This document shows, piece after piece, positions 17,820 to 25,230 of a stretch of DNA of 28,061 bases (position 1 is the stretch's first letter; each line of letters begins with the position of its first letter). Source of the stretch: Bacillota bacterium (GTDB taxonomy: Bacteria > Bacillota_I > Bacilli_A > RFN20 > CAG-288); the NCBI GenBank assembly GCA_023459795.1, contig JAEWSP010000024.1, forward strand, positions 1 through 28,061, read 5' to 3'. A program made the position numbers and the translations under genes. The notes beneath the pieces are model-generated. The model was given only the letters and a program-made list of their open reading frames with translations, was not told where the DNA came from and ran no database searches.

Positions 17820-19316
17820 TTAAGCATGAAGGGCAAGCGTAATCATACTGGAGTAGGCATTGAAGGAGATGTCGTAATTTCCTGCGGTCATGACTAAGAT
17901 GTTATTCCACTTATCCTTAGCTTGGAAAGCATCCTTTGCAGCACTATCCGGAGAAACGTTAGCAAAATTGAAGGTTCCGATCTTGTTGCACCAGCTATCT
18001 CCAGGTTCCGTAGCATCCGCCTTGAACTTGGCAAGGGTGAATTCATCGTCCTTGGCGAGTGAGACATTGCTGATTACATACGTGTTGGCTGTGGCAGCAT
18101 CGGCGGCAAGCTTGAAGCCGGCAGTGAAGACCGTATCCCAGGTGTGTTCTCCGATCTTTCCGTTGATGTAGTACTGTCCGTCGACAATTCCCTTTGTGGA
18201 ATCGATGGCGATGGCAAGAGTAGAAGTGGAAAGCTTGTAGGTGAAGGTATAGGCTCCGCTGGTCTTCGTCTTGATATTGTTGTCGCTGGCTTCGACTAAT
18301 GCCTTGGAAGTGTCATCGAGGTTGGAGTAGTTGATGTATTTGTCTCCTAAGGAAACGGTTCCGTCGGCAGCCGTCTTCATGGAAGAGAACAGGAACTGAT
18401 CTTCGGCAGCGATATAAGAAGTCAAAGTGTAGGTATCCTTGTCGGCATCCATGGCCATCTTTGTCTGATCGTTATACATATCCTTCCAGGCAGTGATCTT
18501 CTCTCCCTTGAGGTAGAAGTCATAAGTGAACTGTGCCTTAGGAACAACGAGGTCTCCGTTTCTCTTGATCTTCAGGTAATTGACGTTGTTGACCTTGGTG
18601 GCAGCATCATCGAATTCCGGGAAGGTCTGGAAAGTAATCGTGTAGTTTCCGTCCTTCTTGACCTTGATGTTGCTCTTTCTGGTAGAACCGGCAAGACCGC
18701 CGGCGCAATCCAGGAGCTCCATATCCGGGGAAGAGACACAGCCGAATCCGTACTGCCAGTCCCAGGCTTTGGTATCCGTGAAGGAGGTTACCTGGAACAT
18801 ATCTTCATTGTAGAGATCCAGAGTCAGCTCATAGATATTGGCATTGGCAACGTCCTTCTTGACGAGCTTGGTTGCATCGGCACCGCCATCAGCACCCCAG
18901 TTCGAAGCGGAAAGGACAGGACTTCCGCCGTTTCCGGCAATGAAATAATCCTTCGTGTCTGCAGTATAGGTAGAAAAAGCAGCAAAGACGGTCGTGTCTT
19001 CACTCAGAGCCTTGTCGAAATCGAAGAGGATGCTGTAGGTCGGAGTTCCGTACCAGTTGATGAATGTCTTTCCGGCAGGAGCAGCAGGAGTGAAAGCAGA
19101 CGCTTTTCCGCCCTTGGCAATCTCCTCGGTTTTGAGAATTTCATTTCCGTTCTTGAAAGTGACCGTGACCTTATTGGCATCCGGAGTGGAAGCGGAATCG
19201 GCAACGGAAGAAGAACTACCGGCAATGCTGGAAGAGATACTGCTTCCTTTGCAGGAAACCAGTCCTGCTAAGGCTAACGTCAGGACGACTAGCGACTTCT
19301 TTGCGATTCGCGACAT
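17820..19316 (-). CDS. Surface lipoprotein, probable starch/maltodextrin-binding protein
   Basis: A 498-residue lipid-anchored protein with signal peptide, lipobox LVSC (Cys22) and a Ser-rich tether. Residues about 48-115 form an InlB B-repeat-like module (VTVTFKNGNEILKTEEI, then FINWY and DTTVFAAF). Three repeated beta-sandwich modules of about 110-130 residues follow, each starting with a motif like DYFIAGN, YDFYLKG or QYYINGKIGEHTW, with Trp-rich loops. This arrangement resembles the SusE/SusF or starch-binding modules of glucan-capturing proteins, although I cannot identify the exact family. Its place next to the maltodextrin operon, plus cre-like and LacI-like sites at its promoter, supports a role in collecting alpha-glucan at the cell surface. 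A GGAGG-type ribosome site precedes ATG 19316. It is transcribed alone. Confidence 0.8.
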   Translation of the reverse strand: MSRIAKKSLVVLTLALAGLVSCKGSSISSSIAGSSSSVADSASTPDANKVTVTFKNGNEILKTEEIAKGGKASAFTPAAPAGKTFINWYGTPTYSILFDFDKALSEDTTVFAAFSTYTADTKDYFIAGNGGSPVLSASNWGADGGADATKLVKKDVANANIYELTLDLYNEDMFQVTSFTDTKAWDWQYGFGCVSSPDMELLDCAGGLAGSTRKSNIKVKKDGNYTITFQTFPEFDDAATKVNNVNYLKIKRNGDLVVPKAQFTYDFYLKGEKITAWKDMYNDQTKMAMDADKDTYTLTSYIAAEDQFLFSSMKTAADGTVSLGDKYINYSNLDDTSKALVEASDNNIKTKTSGAYTFTYKLSTSTLAIAIDSTKGIVDGQYYINGKIGEHTWDTVFTAGFKLAADAATANTYVISNVSLAKDDEFTLAKFKADATEPGDSWCNKIGTFNFANVSPDSAAKDAFQAKDKWNNILVMTAGNYDISFNAYSSMITLALHA

Positions 19317-19335
19317 AAGGTGCCTCCTTGCTACC

Positions 19336-19350
19336 TATACGTTTAAGCAA
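19336..19350. promoter_or_regulatory. LacI-operator-like site at the start of the lipoprotein message
   Basis: On the minus strand this reads TTTGCTTAAACGTATA, at about +1 to +13 of the predicted transcript. It shares TAAACGTA with the lacI promoter region and the CTTAAA half-site with the upstream palindrome at 19423-19438. Binding here would block transcription. The assignment to this LacI protein is inference. Confidence 0.45.
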
Positions 19351-19354
19351 AGAC

Positions 19355-19383
19355 ATATTAGCACCGTAAAAAACACGAGTCAA
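19355..19383 (-). promoter_or_regulatory. Strong sigma-A promoter of the glucan-binding lipoprotein
   Basis: On the minus strand: TTGACT (19383-19378), 17-base spacer, TAATAT (19360-19355). Transcription should start near 19348, giving a leader of about 30 bases with a GGAGG-type ribosome site. Confidence 0.85.
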
Positions 19384-19391
19384 TAATTAAA

Positions 19392-19405
19392 TGAAAGCGA
19401 TACCA
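19392..19405. promoter_or_regulatory. cre-like site (CcpA binding) upstream of the -35
   Basis: TGAAAGCGATACCA matches the cre consensus TGWNANCGNTNWCA at all but one defined position. It is centred about 50 bases upstream of the predicted start, next to the -35, so carbon catabolite control of the lipoprotein gene is likely. Confidence 0.55.
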
Positions 19406-19422
19406 AATAAGAAAACATGACT

Positions 19423-19438
19423 ACTTAAAAGTTTAAGT
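19423..19438. repeat. Operator-like palindrome ACTTAAA-AG-TTTAAGT
   Basis: Perfect 7-bp arms with a 2-base centre, located about 82 bases upstream of the predicted start of the lipoprotein message. The CTTAAA half-site recurs in the site at +1 (19336-19350), so the two could be a pair of operators bound by one tetrameric or looping repressor. Confidence 0.5.
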
Positions 19439-19651
19439 TTGGTTTTGCCTAAAACTCGAATGTTTTTGAAAAAGAGAGGCAAATTGTTAAGTATAGAAAA
19501 TTTTTTTGGCATAAGTTAAGGGCTATTTATTTTCCTTAGGGAAAGAAACAGAGAACAAAGAAAAAGAAGGAAAATTTTTTAAATGCCTGAAAAGTGACAG
19601 CTTTTCCATCGGATCCTGAACTATTTGTTCCATTTTATGGAAAATGTTCCC

Positions 19652-19679
19652 TTGTTTTCCTCTATCTTATCGTTATAAT
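19652..19679 (+). promoter_or_regulatory. Promoter of the adhesin-like gene
   Basis: TTGTTT (19652-19657), 16-base spacer, TATAAT (19674-19679). Predicted start of transcription near 19686, which leaves just enough leader for the AGAGGTG ribosome site before ATG 19700. Confidence 0.7.
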
Positions 19680-19699
19680 GCAAAATAGAGGTGAAAAAG

Positions 19700-21185
19700 A
19701 TGAAAAAAAGAGGGATTAGTTTAGTGTTTCTTTCCCTTTCCTTCTTCTTGGGCGGTTGCCATTCCGGTTTTGCTTCTTCCGTTTCGGACAATGTTTCGAC
19801 TTCGGTATCCGGGGATTCTTCGTCCGTCCAGGCACCCGGCAATCATTCCGGAGGAGGTGCCGGCGGAAACGGTGGCGGAGGCGGGAACCAAACCGGTTCT
19901 GCGACTTATGGAGCCGTCAAGGAGATCTCATCGACTTCTACCGAAACGACCAAGACCTATTCTTCTACGGGTAGCGATGAGAGTGCCATTCTCTGCAAGA
20001 CGGCTTCCGTTACCGGTACTATCATCAATCCTACCGTCACCAAATCCGGAGATACCTCTTCTGCCGATAATTCCTCTTTCTATGGTCAGAATGCTTCTAT
20101 TCTGGCGACTGCCAGAACTCTGGATGTCAAAGGCGGAACCATCCAGTCCACTGGCGAGGGTGCTCCCGGCCTTTGCGGATACAGTGGTGGCAAGGTGAAT
20201 GCTGCCGACACGACAATCAGTACGACCAAGAACGCAGCCGGAGGTATCCATGCCTGCGGCGGAGGAACGGTGAATGCCTGGAATCTGAACGTCGCGACAT
20301 CCGGGGAGCATTCGGCTCCGATCCGGTCGGATAGAGGGGGCGGTACAATGCGGGTGGATGGAGGAACATATCGGTCTACCGGGGATGGATCCCCAGCCAT
20401 CTATTCCACCGCGGATATTGCGGTCCATAACGCTACCCTAAGTGCTAGTGGTTCCGAGGCTGCCTCTATCGAAGGAAAGAATGCAATCCGGCTTTTCGAT
20501 TGTAATCTTACGGGTAAGATGTCCGATTCTGCCCAGAACGACAACACCTGGGGAGTCATTCTCTATCAGTCCATGTCCGGCGATTCCATCGTCGGTACAT
20601 CCGAATTCAGCATGGTATGAGGAACGCTGGACATTGAAAACGGAGGATACTTCCATACCAATTCGACATCTTCCGAGTTTTTGCTGGATGGTGTCTCTTT
20701 GGAACATACCAACAACGATTCTTATGAATACCTGATCCGCTGCTGCGAAAACAAGAGATGGAATTCCGGGGCTGGTTCGACATGCAATTTCACCTGTATC
20801 GATCAGACCATGTCCGGAAAGGTTCTCTACGATTCTGCTTCTTCCTTAAGCCTTTATCTCACCGGCTCCACTTGCTGGACGGGAAGCTCGGAAAAAAACT
20901 GCCTATTCCGGATCAAAGACTTCTTCTTTCTATCTAGGAGCAGGATCCAAATGGATTGTGGACGGGAATTCGACAATCGACAGCCTTTATAATTCCGGGA
21001 CCATCGTGGATACTGAAAACAAGTCTGTCAGTATCGTTGCAAACGGCAGCAAAGTGGTAACAGGTACTTCTTCCTATACCATTACAGTAACTTGGAATTA
21101 TTCGACCTCTGCGGACTTGTCCGCAGCTATTTCTGCACCTTCCTGGAGTGATTACGAGGCCCAGAAGCCAACGGATATTGCCTAG
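19700..21185 (+). pseudogene. Beta-helix adhesin-like lipoprotein, broken by TGA and a frameshift
   Basis: The restored product would be about 494 residues: a lipoprotein signal (lipobox LGGC), a Ser tether, a Gly-rich run near residues 50-60, and then right-handed beta-helix repeats of the kind seen in surface adhesins (GGTIQSTGEGAPGL, GGTYRSTGDGSPAIYS). Two lesions break it. A TGA at 20618-20620 stands where the repeat needs Gly (FSMV-G-GTLDIENGG), consistent with GGA to TGA. After it the frame stays open and homologous-looking to a seven-A run at 20892-20898. There, one extra A shifts reading away from the frame that holds the C-terminal strands (TAYSGSKTSS, SKWIVDGNSTIDSLYNSGT) and the stop at 21183-21185. 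ATG 19700 is chosen over GTG 19691 because of the AGAGGTG site 6 bases before it. Confidence 0.85.
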
Positions 21186-21442
21186 TTCTTCTGAGGAACA
21201 AGGACAACACCTCTCCATGATCACCTCCATAAGGTCAGGGATTCCTGCAGAAGAGCAAAGAAGAGAATTGGAAGGACTATATCTTAAAAACAACCGCAGG
21301 AGCTTTGCGTTTGCTTTTGTATTGGAAAGAAAAAGCAGGAATGCTTTTTGCCCAAGAATTTTTCTAGATAGTAACTGGAGCAGAAATTTTTGAAGAATCC
21401 TCCTTTCGGATTTGGCAGAACCAAAGGTTTTTTCTTTCGGAT

Positions 21443-21466
21443 AAGGAAAAGAAAACCCTTTTCCTT
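21443..21466 (+). terminator. Possible terminator, low GC
   Basis: AAGGAAAAG (21443-21451) and CTTTTCCTT (21458-21466) form a perfect 9-bp stem with a 6-base loop, followed by CTTCCTG instead of a U-run. Overlapping alternative pairings with the preceding T-rich run exist. It is a weak candidate. Confidence 0.35.
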
Positions 21467-21520
21467 CTTCCTGTATTTCTTCTAGAATAGTGGATAAGGA
21501 TAAGGGCAGTGGGGTTTGCC

Positions 21521-21540
21521 GCAACTGGAAGTTGCGCAAC
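21521..21540. promoter_or_regulatory. Overlapping inverted repeats, possible XRE operator
   Basis: GCAACT-GGA-AGTTGC (21521-21535) overlaps the perfect palindrome GTTGCGCAAC (21531-21540), so the half-site GCAAC occurs three times within 20 bases. It lies about 65 bases upstream of the XRE gene start, a position suited to autoregulation. Confidence 0.4.
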
Positions 21541-21603
21541 GATGCCTTGCTCACGGTCGGTCTTTGGAAAGCTGATAATGAAACCAGGAAAGGAGGAAAA
21601 GCG

Positions 21604-22068
21604 ATGCTCAACCTAAAGAATATCGGTCAGAACCTGAAAGAACTTCGTGTTCAGAGCCATCTCTCGCAAGATGATGTGGCCGACAAGCTTTATGTGTCCA
21701 GACAAGCTATCTCCAACTGGGAAAGCGGCAAATCTCTGCCGACGATTGACAACTGTATCCTGCTTCTGTGTCTCTATCACACGGATATTGATTCCCTTCT
21801 GCTTCTGAACAACCCCAGGAACCAGGAAACGGATCTAGACGGAAACAACCGCCAGGCAGTCATTACCTCGATTATCAACGGAAGACAGAAGATCGATCTC
21901 TCCAAAGTCTTCTACCAATTCTCGAAAGAAGAGAGACTGAGAATCCTGAAAGCCGTCAAAGACAAAAGACTGGCGATCGAACCAAATAAACTGATTCCCT
22001 ATCTCAGCGATGAAGAAAGAAGCTATCTAGGTTTAAAAGTATCGTTAACCTATAGCTATGACAATTGA
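21604..22068 (+). CDS. XRE-family transcriptional regulator
   Basis: A 154-residue DNA-binding protein. Residues about 5-60 are a HTH_3/Cro-C1 domain (IGQNLKELRVQSHLSQDDVA, then YVSRQAISNWESGKSLPTID). The C-terminal part is helical and ends with IEPNKLIPYLSDEERSYL, which has the form of one unit of the repeats that make up the next large protein (LLPFLDDD...). ATG 21604 is chosen because a strong AGGAGG site lies 7 bases upstream; the frame is open from 21490 without such support. It is followed closely by 22058 and 22191 on the same strand, so it probably controls that small operon and itself. Confidence 0.9.
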   Translation: MLNLKNIGQNLKELRVQSHLSQDDVADKLYVSRQAISNWESGKSLPTIDNCILLLCLYHTDIDSLLLLNNPRNQETDLDGNNRQAVITSIINGRQKIDLSKVFYQFSKEERLRILKAVKDKRLAIEPNKLIPYLSDEERSYLGLKVSLTYSYDN

Positions 22069-22252
22069 TACCTGCAGAACAAGAATGAATTCCCTTTTAC
22101 AAGAAGCCGAAAGACGGATCGAAGAACAGATGGACTACCAGGAGGAAGAAGAACATTCTTTCTCCGCAAACAGAAAGGAGGATACAAAAGATGAACCTAA
22201 AAAAGCTTCTACCCTTCTTGGAAGAAGAGGACCTGGAAGAACTGGCAGATAA
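22058..22252 (+). CDS. Possible small charged protein overlapping the XRE and repeat genes
   Basis: A 64-residue frame whose ATG lies 11 bases before the XRE stop and which runs into the repeat gene. The first 45 residues (for example MNSLLQEAERRIEEQMDYQ) are charged and helix-like with codons typical of the neighbours, but no ribosome site precedes the start. The last third overlaps the 22191 gene and turns Arg/Gly-rich like a shadow frame. It may be a coupled linker gene or chance. Confidence 0.3.
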   Translation: MTIDTCRTRMNSLLQEAERRIEEQMDYQEEEEHSFSANRKEDTKDEPKKASTLLGRRGPGRTGR

Positions 22253-22796
22253 GATACTTTCTTCCCAAGAAGACAACTACGAAGGCATCACTTTAGAGAT
22301 GCTCCTGCCTTTCCTGGACGATGACTATGTTTCCGAAGCCTGCAAAAAGGACTACCAGAAAGGGAAATCCATTGTAAAATACCTTCCTTTCATGGATGAC
22401 GACGATGTGGATGACGCTTTCTTCATTGCCCTTAAAGAGAACAGGCCGGATCTGGTCTCCTTTCTTCCGTTCGTTTCGGAGGATGCCGTTGACAAGGCGG
22501 TAGAGCTTATCAAGGACGGAAAAGCCCAGGTGGATGAAGCCTTCCTGGGGAAGCTGCTGCCTTTCATGGATGATGATGCCGTCGATGACCTCTTCCTCGT
22601 ATCTATCAAGAGCCACAAACCCTATAGCCAGTATCTTCCTTTTGTTTCGGATGAGGCTCTCCATGAGGCTGTCAAGCTATCCATTGAAGGGAAGGCGGAG
22701 GTCGATCTGGATTCTCTGCTTCCTTTCCTGGACGATGACGACATAAGGGATATCTTCCATTCCGAAATGCACAAGAAGAAGGCCCGGGATTCCTGA
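22191..22796 (+). CDS. Seven-repeat acidic protein (LPF-D/E repeats), unknown function
   Basis: A 201-residue cytoplasmic protein with an excellent AAAGGAGG site upstream of ATG 22191. The whole sequence is a tandem array of seven units of 26-32 residues, each starting with a core like LLPFLDDDDV and continuing as a helix ending in a GK-like or Pro turn. Two unit types interchange. One has an acidic triplet (LLPFLEEEDL, LLPFLDDDYV, YLPFMDDDDV, LLPFMDDDAV, LLPFLDDDDI), and the other reads FLPFVSEDAV or YLPFVSDEAL. This suggests a helical-repeat scaffold or binding surface. One similar unit is found at the end of the upstream XRE regulator, which suggests the two proteins interact or arose from one gene. 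I do not recognise a named family, and nothing points to catalysis. Confidence 0.85.
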   Translation: MNLKKLLPFLEEEDLEELADKILSSQEDNYEGITLEMLLPFLDDDYVSEACKKDYQKGKSIVKYLPFMDDDDVDDAFFIALKENRPDLVSFLPFVSEDAVDKAVELIKDGKAQVDEAFLGKLLPFMDDDAVDDLFLVSIKSHKPYSQYLPFVSDEALHEAVKLSIEGKAEVDLDSLLPFLDDDDIRDIFHSEMHKKKARDS

Positions 22797-22811
22797 AGGA
22801 TTCCGGGCCTT
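22779..22811 (+). terminator. Terminator of the XRE/repeat operon
   Basis: AAGGCCCGG (22779-22787) pairs with CCGGGCCTT (22803-22811); the short inner helix TCCT/AGGA closes the loop, and TCTT follows. The stem includes the last codons and the stop of the repeat gene. Confidence 0.8.
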
Positions 22812-22917
22812 TCTTGGAAAATGGTGTTCCGACAGGATTTGGGACAAGGATTGCCTTTCTTTTATTCTTTTCGATGCGGAGTATCGTCCCTTGGCACAGC
22901 AATATGGCTTCCCCAAA

Positions 22918-22926
22918 TGGTATAAT
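22918..22926 (+). promoter_or_regulatory. Extended -10 promoter before the XRE-like/channel-like locus
   Basis: TGGTATAAT, an extended -10 (TGN plus TATAAT) with no good -35 at 17 bases, about 22 bases upstream of ATG 22948. AAAGGG (22934-22939) serves as the ribosome site. Confidence 0.6.
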
Positions 22927-22947
22927 TAACGATAAAGGGTTATTCCT

Positions 22948-23541
22948 ATGGAAAACACACAAGAGCAAGACGAGGCAAGGACAAGAGATCTTTAGATTCT
23001 TTTGGAATACATAAGAAAAGAAAACATCAATCCGACTGTTTATCTTCATGTCAGCGAAAAGAACCTGAACAAGATATCCTTGGGCAAGGAGAAACCGGAT
23101 TTCTTCTTTGTCCATAGGCTCCATAAGAGCTTCTCCGGCATCGACTGGAAAGTTCTCAAGGCCGGAACAGCGCACCTGTCCCAAGAAGACAAACCGGTTT
23201 TCCAGAAGAAGACTGCCAAGCTCCGGTACTTGAATGAATACCTTACTAAGAACCATTCCCTGACTTTGCAAAGGGCCTTGTCCCTGTCTAGCCACGAATG
23301 GAAGAACCTGGACAACGGCTTTTCCTTTCCTTCCCGGCATCTGCTGAAGAAAACGGCGGTTTACTTCTGCCTTCCTCCGGAATTCCTATTGGATGACACC
23401 AGGGAGCTTCCGAAGTTCGAAGACATCAAGGTCGACGAGAACCTGGTTGTCATCCAGCGTAACGACATTGCCGAAACAGTAAACAAAATCAAGAACAGCA
23501 TTACCTTTCCCGTAATTTCCAGGTCCTCTCCCATCCCATGA
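22948..23541 (+). pseudogene. XRE-like cytoplasmic protein with in-frame TAG, upstream of the channel-like gene
   Basis: ATG 22948 has the AAAGGG ribosome site and the extended -10 promoter, but the frame meets TAG at 22993-22995 after 15 codons (RDL-stop-ILLEYIRKENIN). It then stays open to TGA 23539-23541; the only in-frame restart, TTG 23002, has no ribosome site. Residues of about 23240-23400 look like a XRE helix-turn-helix: LTLQRALSLSSHEWKNL, PSRHLLKKTAVYF, PPEFLLDD. The end overlaps the next gene by ATGA (23538-23541). Two readings are possible. One is two coupled genes. The other is one longer protein: removing the shift at the T-run 23506-23508 joins KNSITF to SRNFQVLSHPMRGKM and on into the membrane segment of the next frame. 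I favour the fused reading slightly, since the tail VISRSSPIP looks unlike coding sequence. Target DNA is unknown. Confidence 0.6.
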
Positions 23542-25096
23542 GGGGCAAGATGTTGGGTTCCCTCCTTTTGGTAATAGTTCCTTTGCTTGCCTATACCGGA
23601 TACTGTTCCTATACGATCCTAGGGGACAGGGCATCGACCATCTCCAAAATGCAGAATAACGAAGCCGATGATGCTTCCACGGATTTCCAGGAGTCCTTTA
23701 TCGATGCCCACCGGAAGGAACAGGATCCTTCCCTGTCTTACTGCAGCGTCAGAATCGGCGCCCAGGTGGACAAGATATCCGATATCCAGCCTTCCAACGA
23801 ATACTTCTCCTGTGCTATGCACCTGTGGTTCGACTTTTCCCAGAGCGAATTCCACACGATGTATAAAAGCTACAAGGATCCTTTGCAGGACGCCGAAGCC
23901 GATAGGGCTACGGAAGAACAGAAACTGCAGGATGTCTTCACCGTGAACTCCTCCACGAATACCGTGACCTATGCTTCCGACAACATTCCGGACTATATCG
24001 AGCTGCTGACTCCCTTCAGCCTGAAGGAGAAGACGGATCTGGTTTCTTCGGTCTACCAGAAGGATCAGGTGATCGCTGCCAATTCCCAGTTCGCTGTCGT
24101 CCCTCAGCTTTGGAAAGAGGAAAGGCTTTCTTATCCCGGACTCCACGAAAGCACCATCTATGATTCCTTTTCCAGGAACTTCGATGTTGGAAAAGGCCTG
24201 GATTCCTCTTCCCTATGCTATTTCTTTTCTCCCGGAGGAGAAGCCTACGGCCTTGGAAAAAAGCACTAGGGATATTTCTTCCTTCCGCTTCTTCCAGTAC
24301 ATGTCCTTCCAGACGAAAGTCGCCAAGAGCTACGACAACCCCCGCTATCCTTTGGAGACCGCACAGTTCTGGATCAATATCGAACCTACCTCCTGGCTCC
24401 ATGTTTCCAATATCCGCTACGAGATCGGAAACGGAGTCGTCGACGTCTCTTCCTCCCAGAAGAGCGGAAACACAGGCTTCCAGTACTGCACCATCGATGG
24501 AGGCACCTGTCAAACTGAAAACCTTGAGCACGGAAGTCGGTTTTGCGGATGGCTACAGAAGCGTCAAGGAGTCCGATACTATCCGATCCCATAACGAGCT
24601 TATCGAATATGATGTGAACAAGGACAATCCGGAATATTCTTACAGCAAATATACCATTGTCGTAAGAGGGAACAGGGCTGCCTTTTCTTCCGGAAGCTTC
24701 CTGCCTAGCACCTTCCTGCAAAGCTACATCAATCTTTTTGCTGTCATCGTCTGGATTATCATCGCGTTCTACAATCAGAGCTATTCCGGGGAAGACAGCC
24801 TCGAGATGCTTGGAACCGGAATGTTCAGCGCCATTTCCGCTACTATCGTCGGCCTTCAGATGCTTAGCGATGCTTCCATGTTCTCCTTGCTTACGATGAT
24901 CAACATATTCACTCTTGTGGTCATCCTGATCATGACCTACCAGGTCATCGCTGCGAAGAGAGCCAAATCCAAGAACGACAAAGCCTTGATCGCCTACAAC
25001 GGAGTGAAGCTGAGGATCCTGTTCTTCGTTCTGACTTTCTGCACCCGGGTTATGTTCATCGGACTGCCTATTGCATCTTATATCTGGACACTTTAG
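23538..25096 (+). pseudogene. Pentameric ligand-gated ion channel-like membrane protein, broken by two frameshifts
   Basis: Three successive frames hold one protein. A membrane segment near 23550-23620 is followed by an extracytoplasmic domain. Its opening (SVRIGAQVDKISDIQ, then FSCAMHLWFDF) and a later stretch (NPRYPLETAQFWINIE) fit the first strands and the (F/Y)P(F/L)(D/E) loop of Cys-loop-type ligand-binding domains. The C-terminus has four hydrophobic helices at about 24700-25095, preceded by a YSKYTIVVRGN strand, as in bacterial pLGICs. The first shift is at the six-A run 24257-24262, where one fewer A joins GGEAYGLGK to STRDISSFRFFQYMSFQ. The second is near the four-A run 24518-24521, joining IDGGTCQTE to TLSTEVGFADGYRS. 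Both are single-A gains. The family call rests on remembered family patterns and topology, not a search. No ribosome site precedes ATG 23538. Confidence 0.6.
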
Positions 25097-25191
25097 AAGG
25101 AAGCGCCATTCTTAGAACAAAGAAGAAAAGCGCCACAAGAATAAGCCTTGCTTCGTAAAAGAGGCCGGGCTTTCTTAAATTATGGATACGG

Positions 25192-25230
25192 AAGGAACTG
25201 AAACTAGAGGATTGAGGGATTCAGTTCCTT
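25192..25230. terminator. Possible hairpin between convergent genes
   Basis: AAGGAACTGAA (25192-25202) and TTCAGTTCCTT (25220-25230) form a perfect 11-bp stem with a 17-base loop. It contains the stop codon of the phosphoesterase gene on the minus strand. Neither side has a strong U-run, so terminator activity is uncertain. Confidence 0.45.

Larger units (their letters stand above)
19317..19699. other. Divergent intergenic region with two promoters and operator-like sites
   Basis: This gap holds the minus-strand promoter of the glucan-binding lipoprotein, a cre-like site, two LacI-operator-like repeats, and the plus-strand promoter of the adhesin-like gene, all listed separately. The middle (about 19440-19640) is AT-rich, with no coding frame or RNA gene that I can see. 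A small inverted repeat, TTCCAT-TTT-ATGGAA (19628-19642), lies just upstream of the plus-strand -35. Confidence 0.6.
21186..21603. other. Intergenic region between the broken adhesin and the XRE gene
   Basis: I see no confident gene. A plus-strand frame over about 21183-21393 is short and lacks a ribosome site. Features noted are a hairpin at 21443-21466, an operator-like cluster at 21521-21540 and a GATAAT -10-like box at 21574-21579 without a convincing -35. Confidence 0.5.

Noticed and set aside
20892..20899. Slippery heptamer A-AAA-AAC as programmed -1 frameshift
   Set aside because: It is in register for -1 slippage, but the downstream coding frame requires a +1 change (one fewer A), so -1 slippage would not restore the protein.
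20934..21611. Long minus-strand open frame of 225 codons
   Set aside because: Its second half is the shadow of the broken adhesin, its first half is Leu/Ser/Arg-rich with no recognisable motif, and no ribosome site precedes it.
2247..25096. Reassigned stop codon as explanation for internal stops
   Set aside because: One TAA, one TGA and one TAG are involved, and all three also end intact genes in the window, so no single reassignment works.
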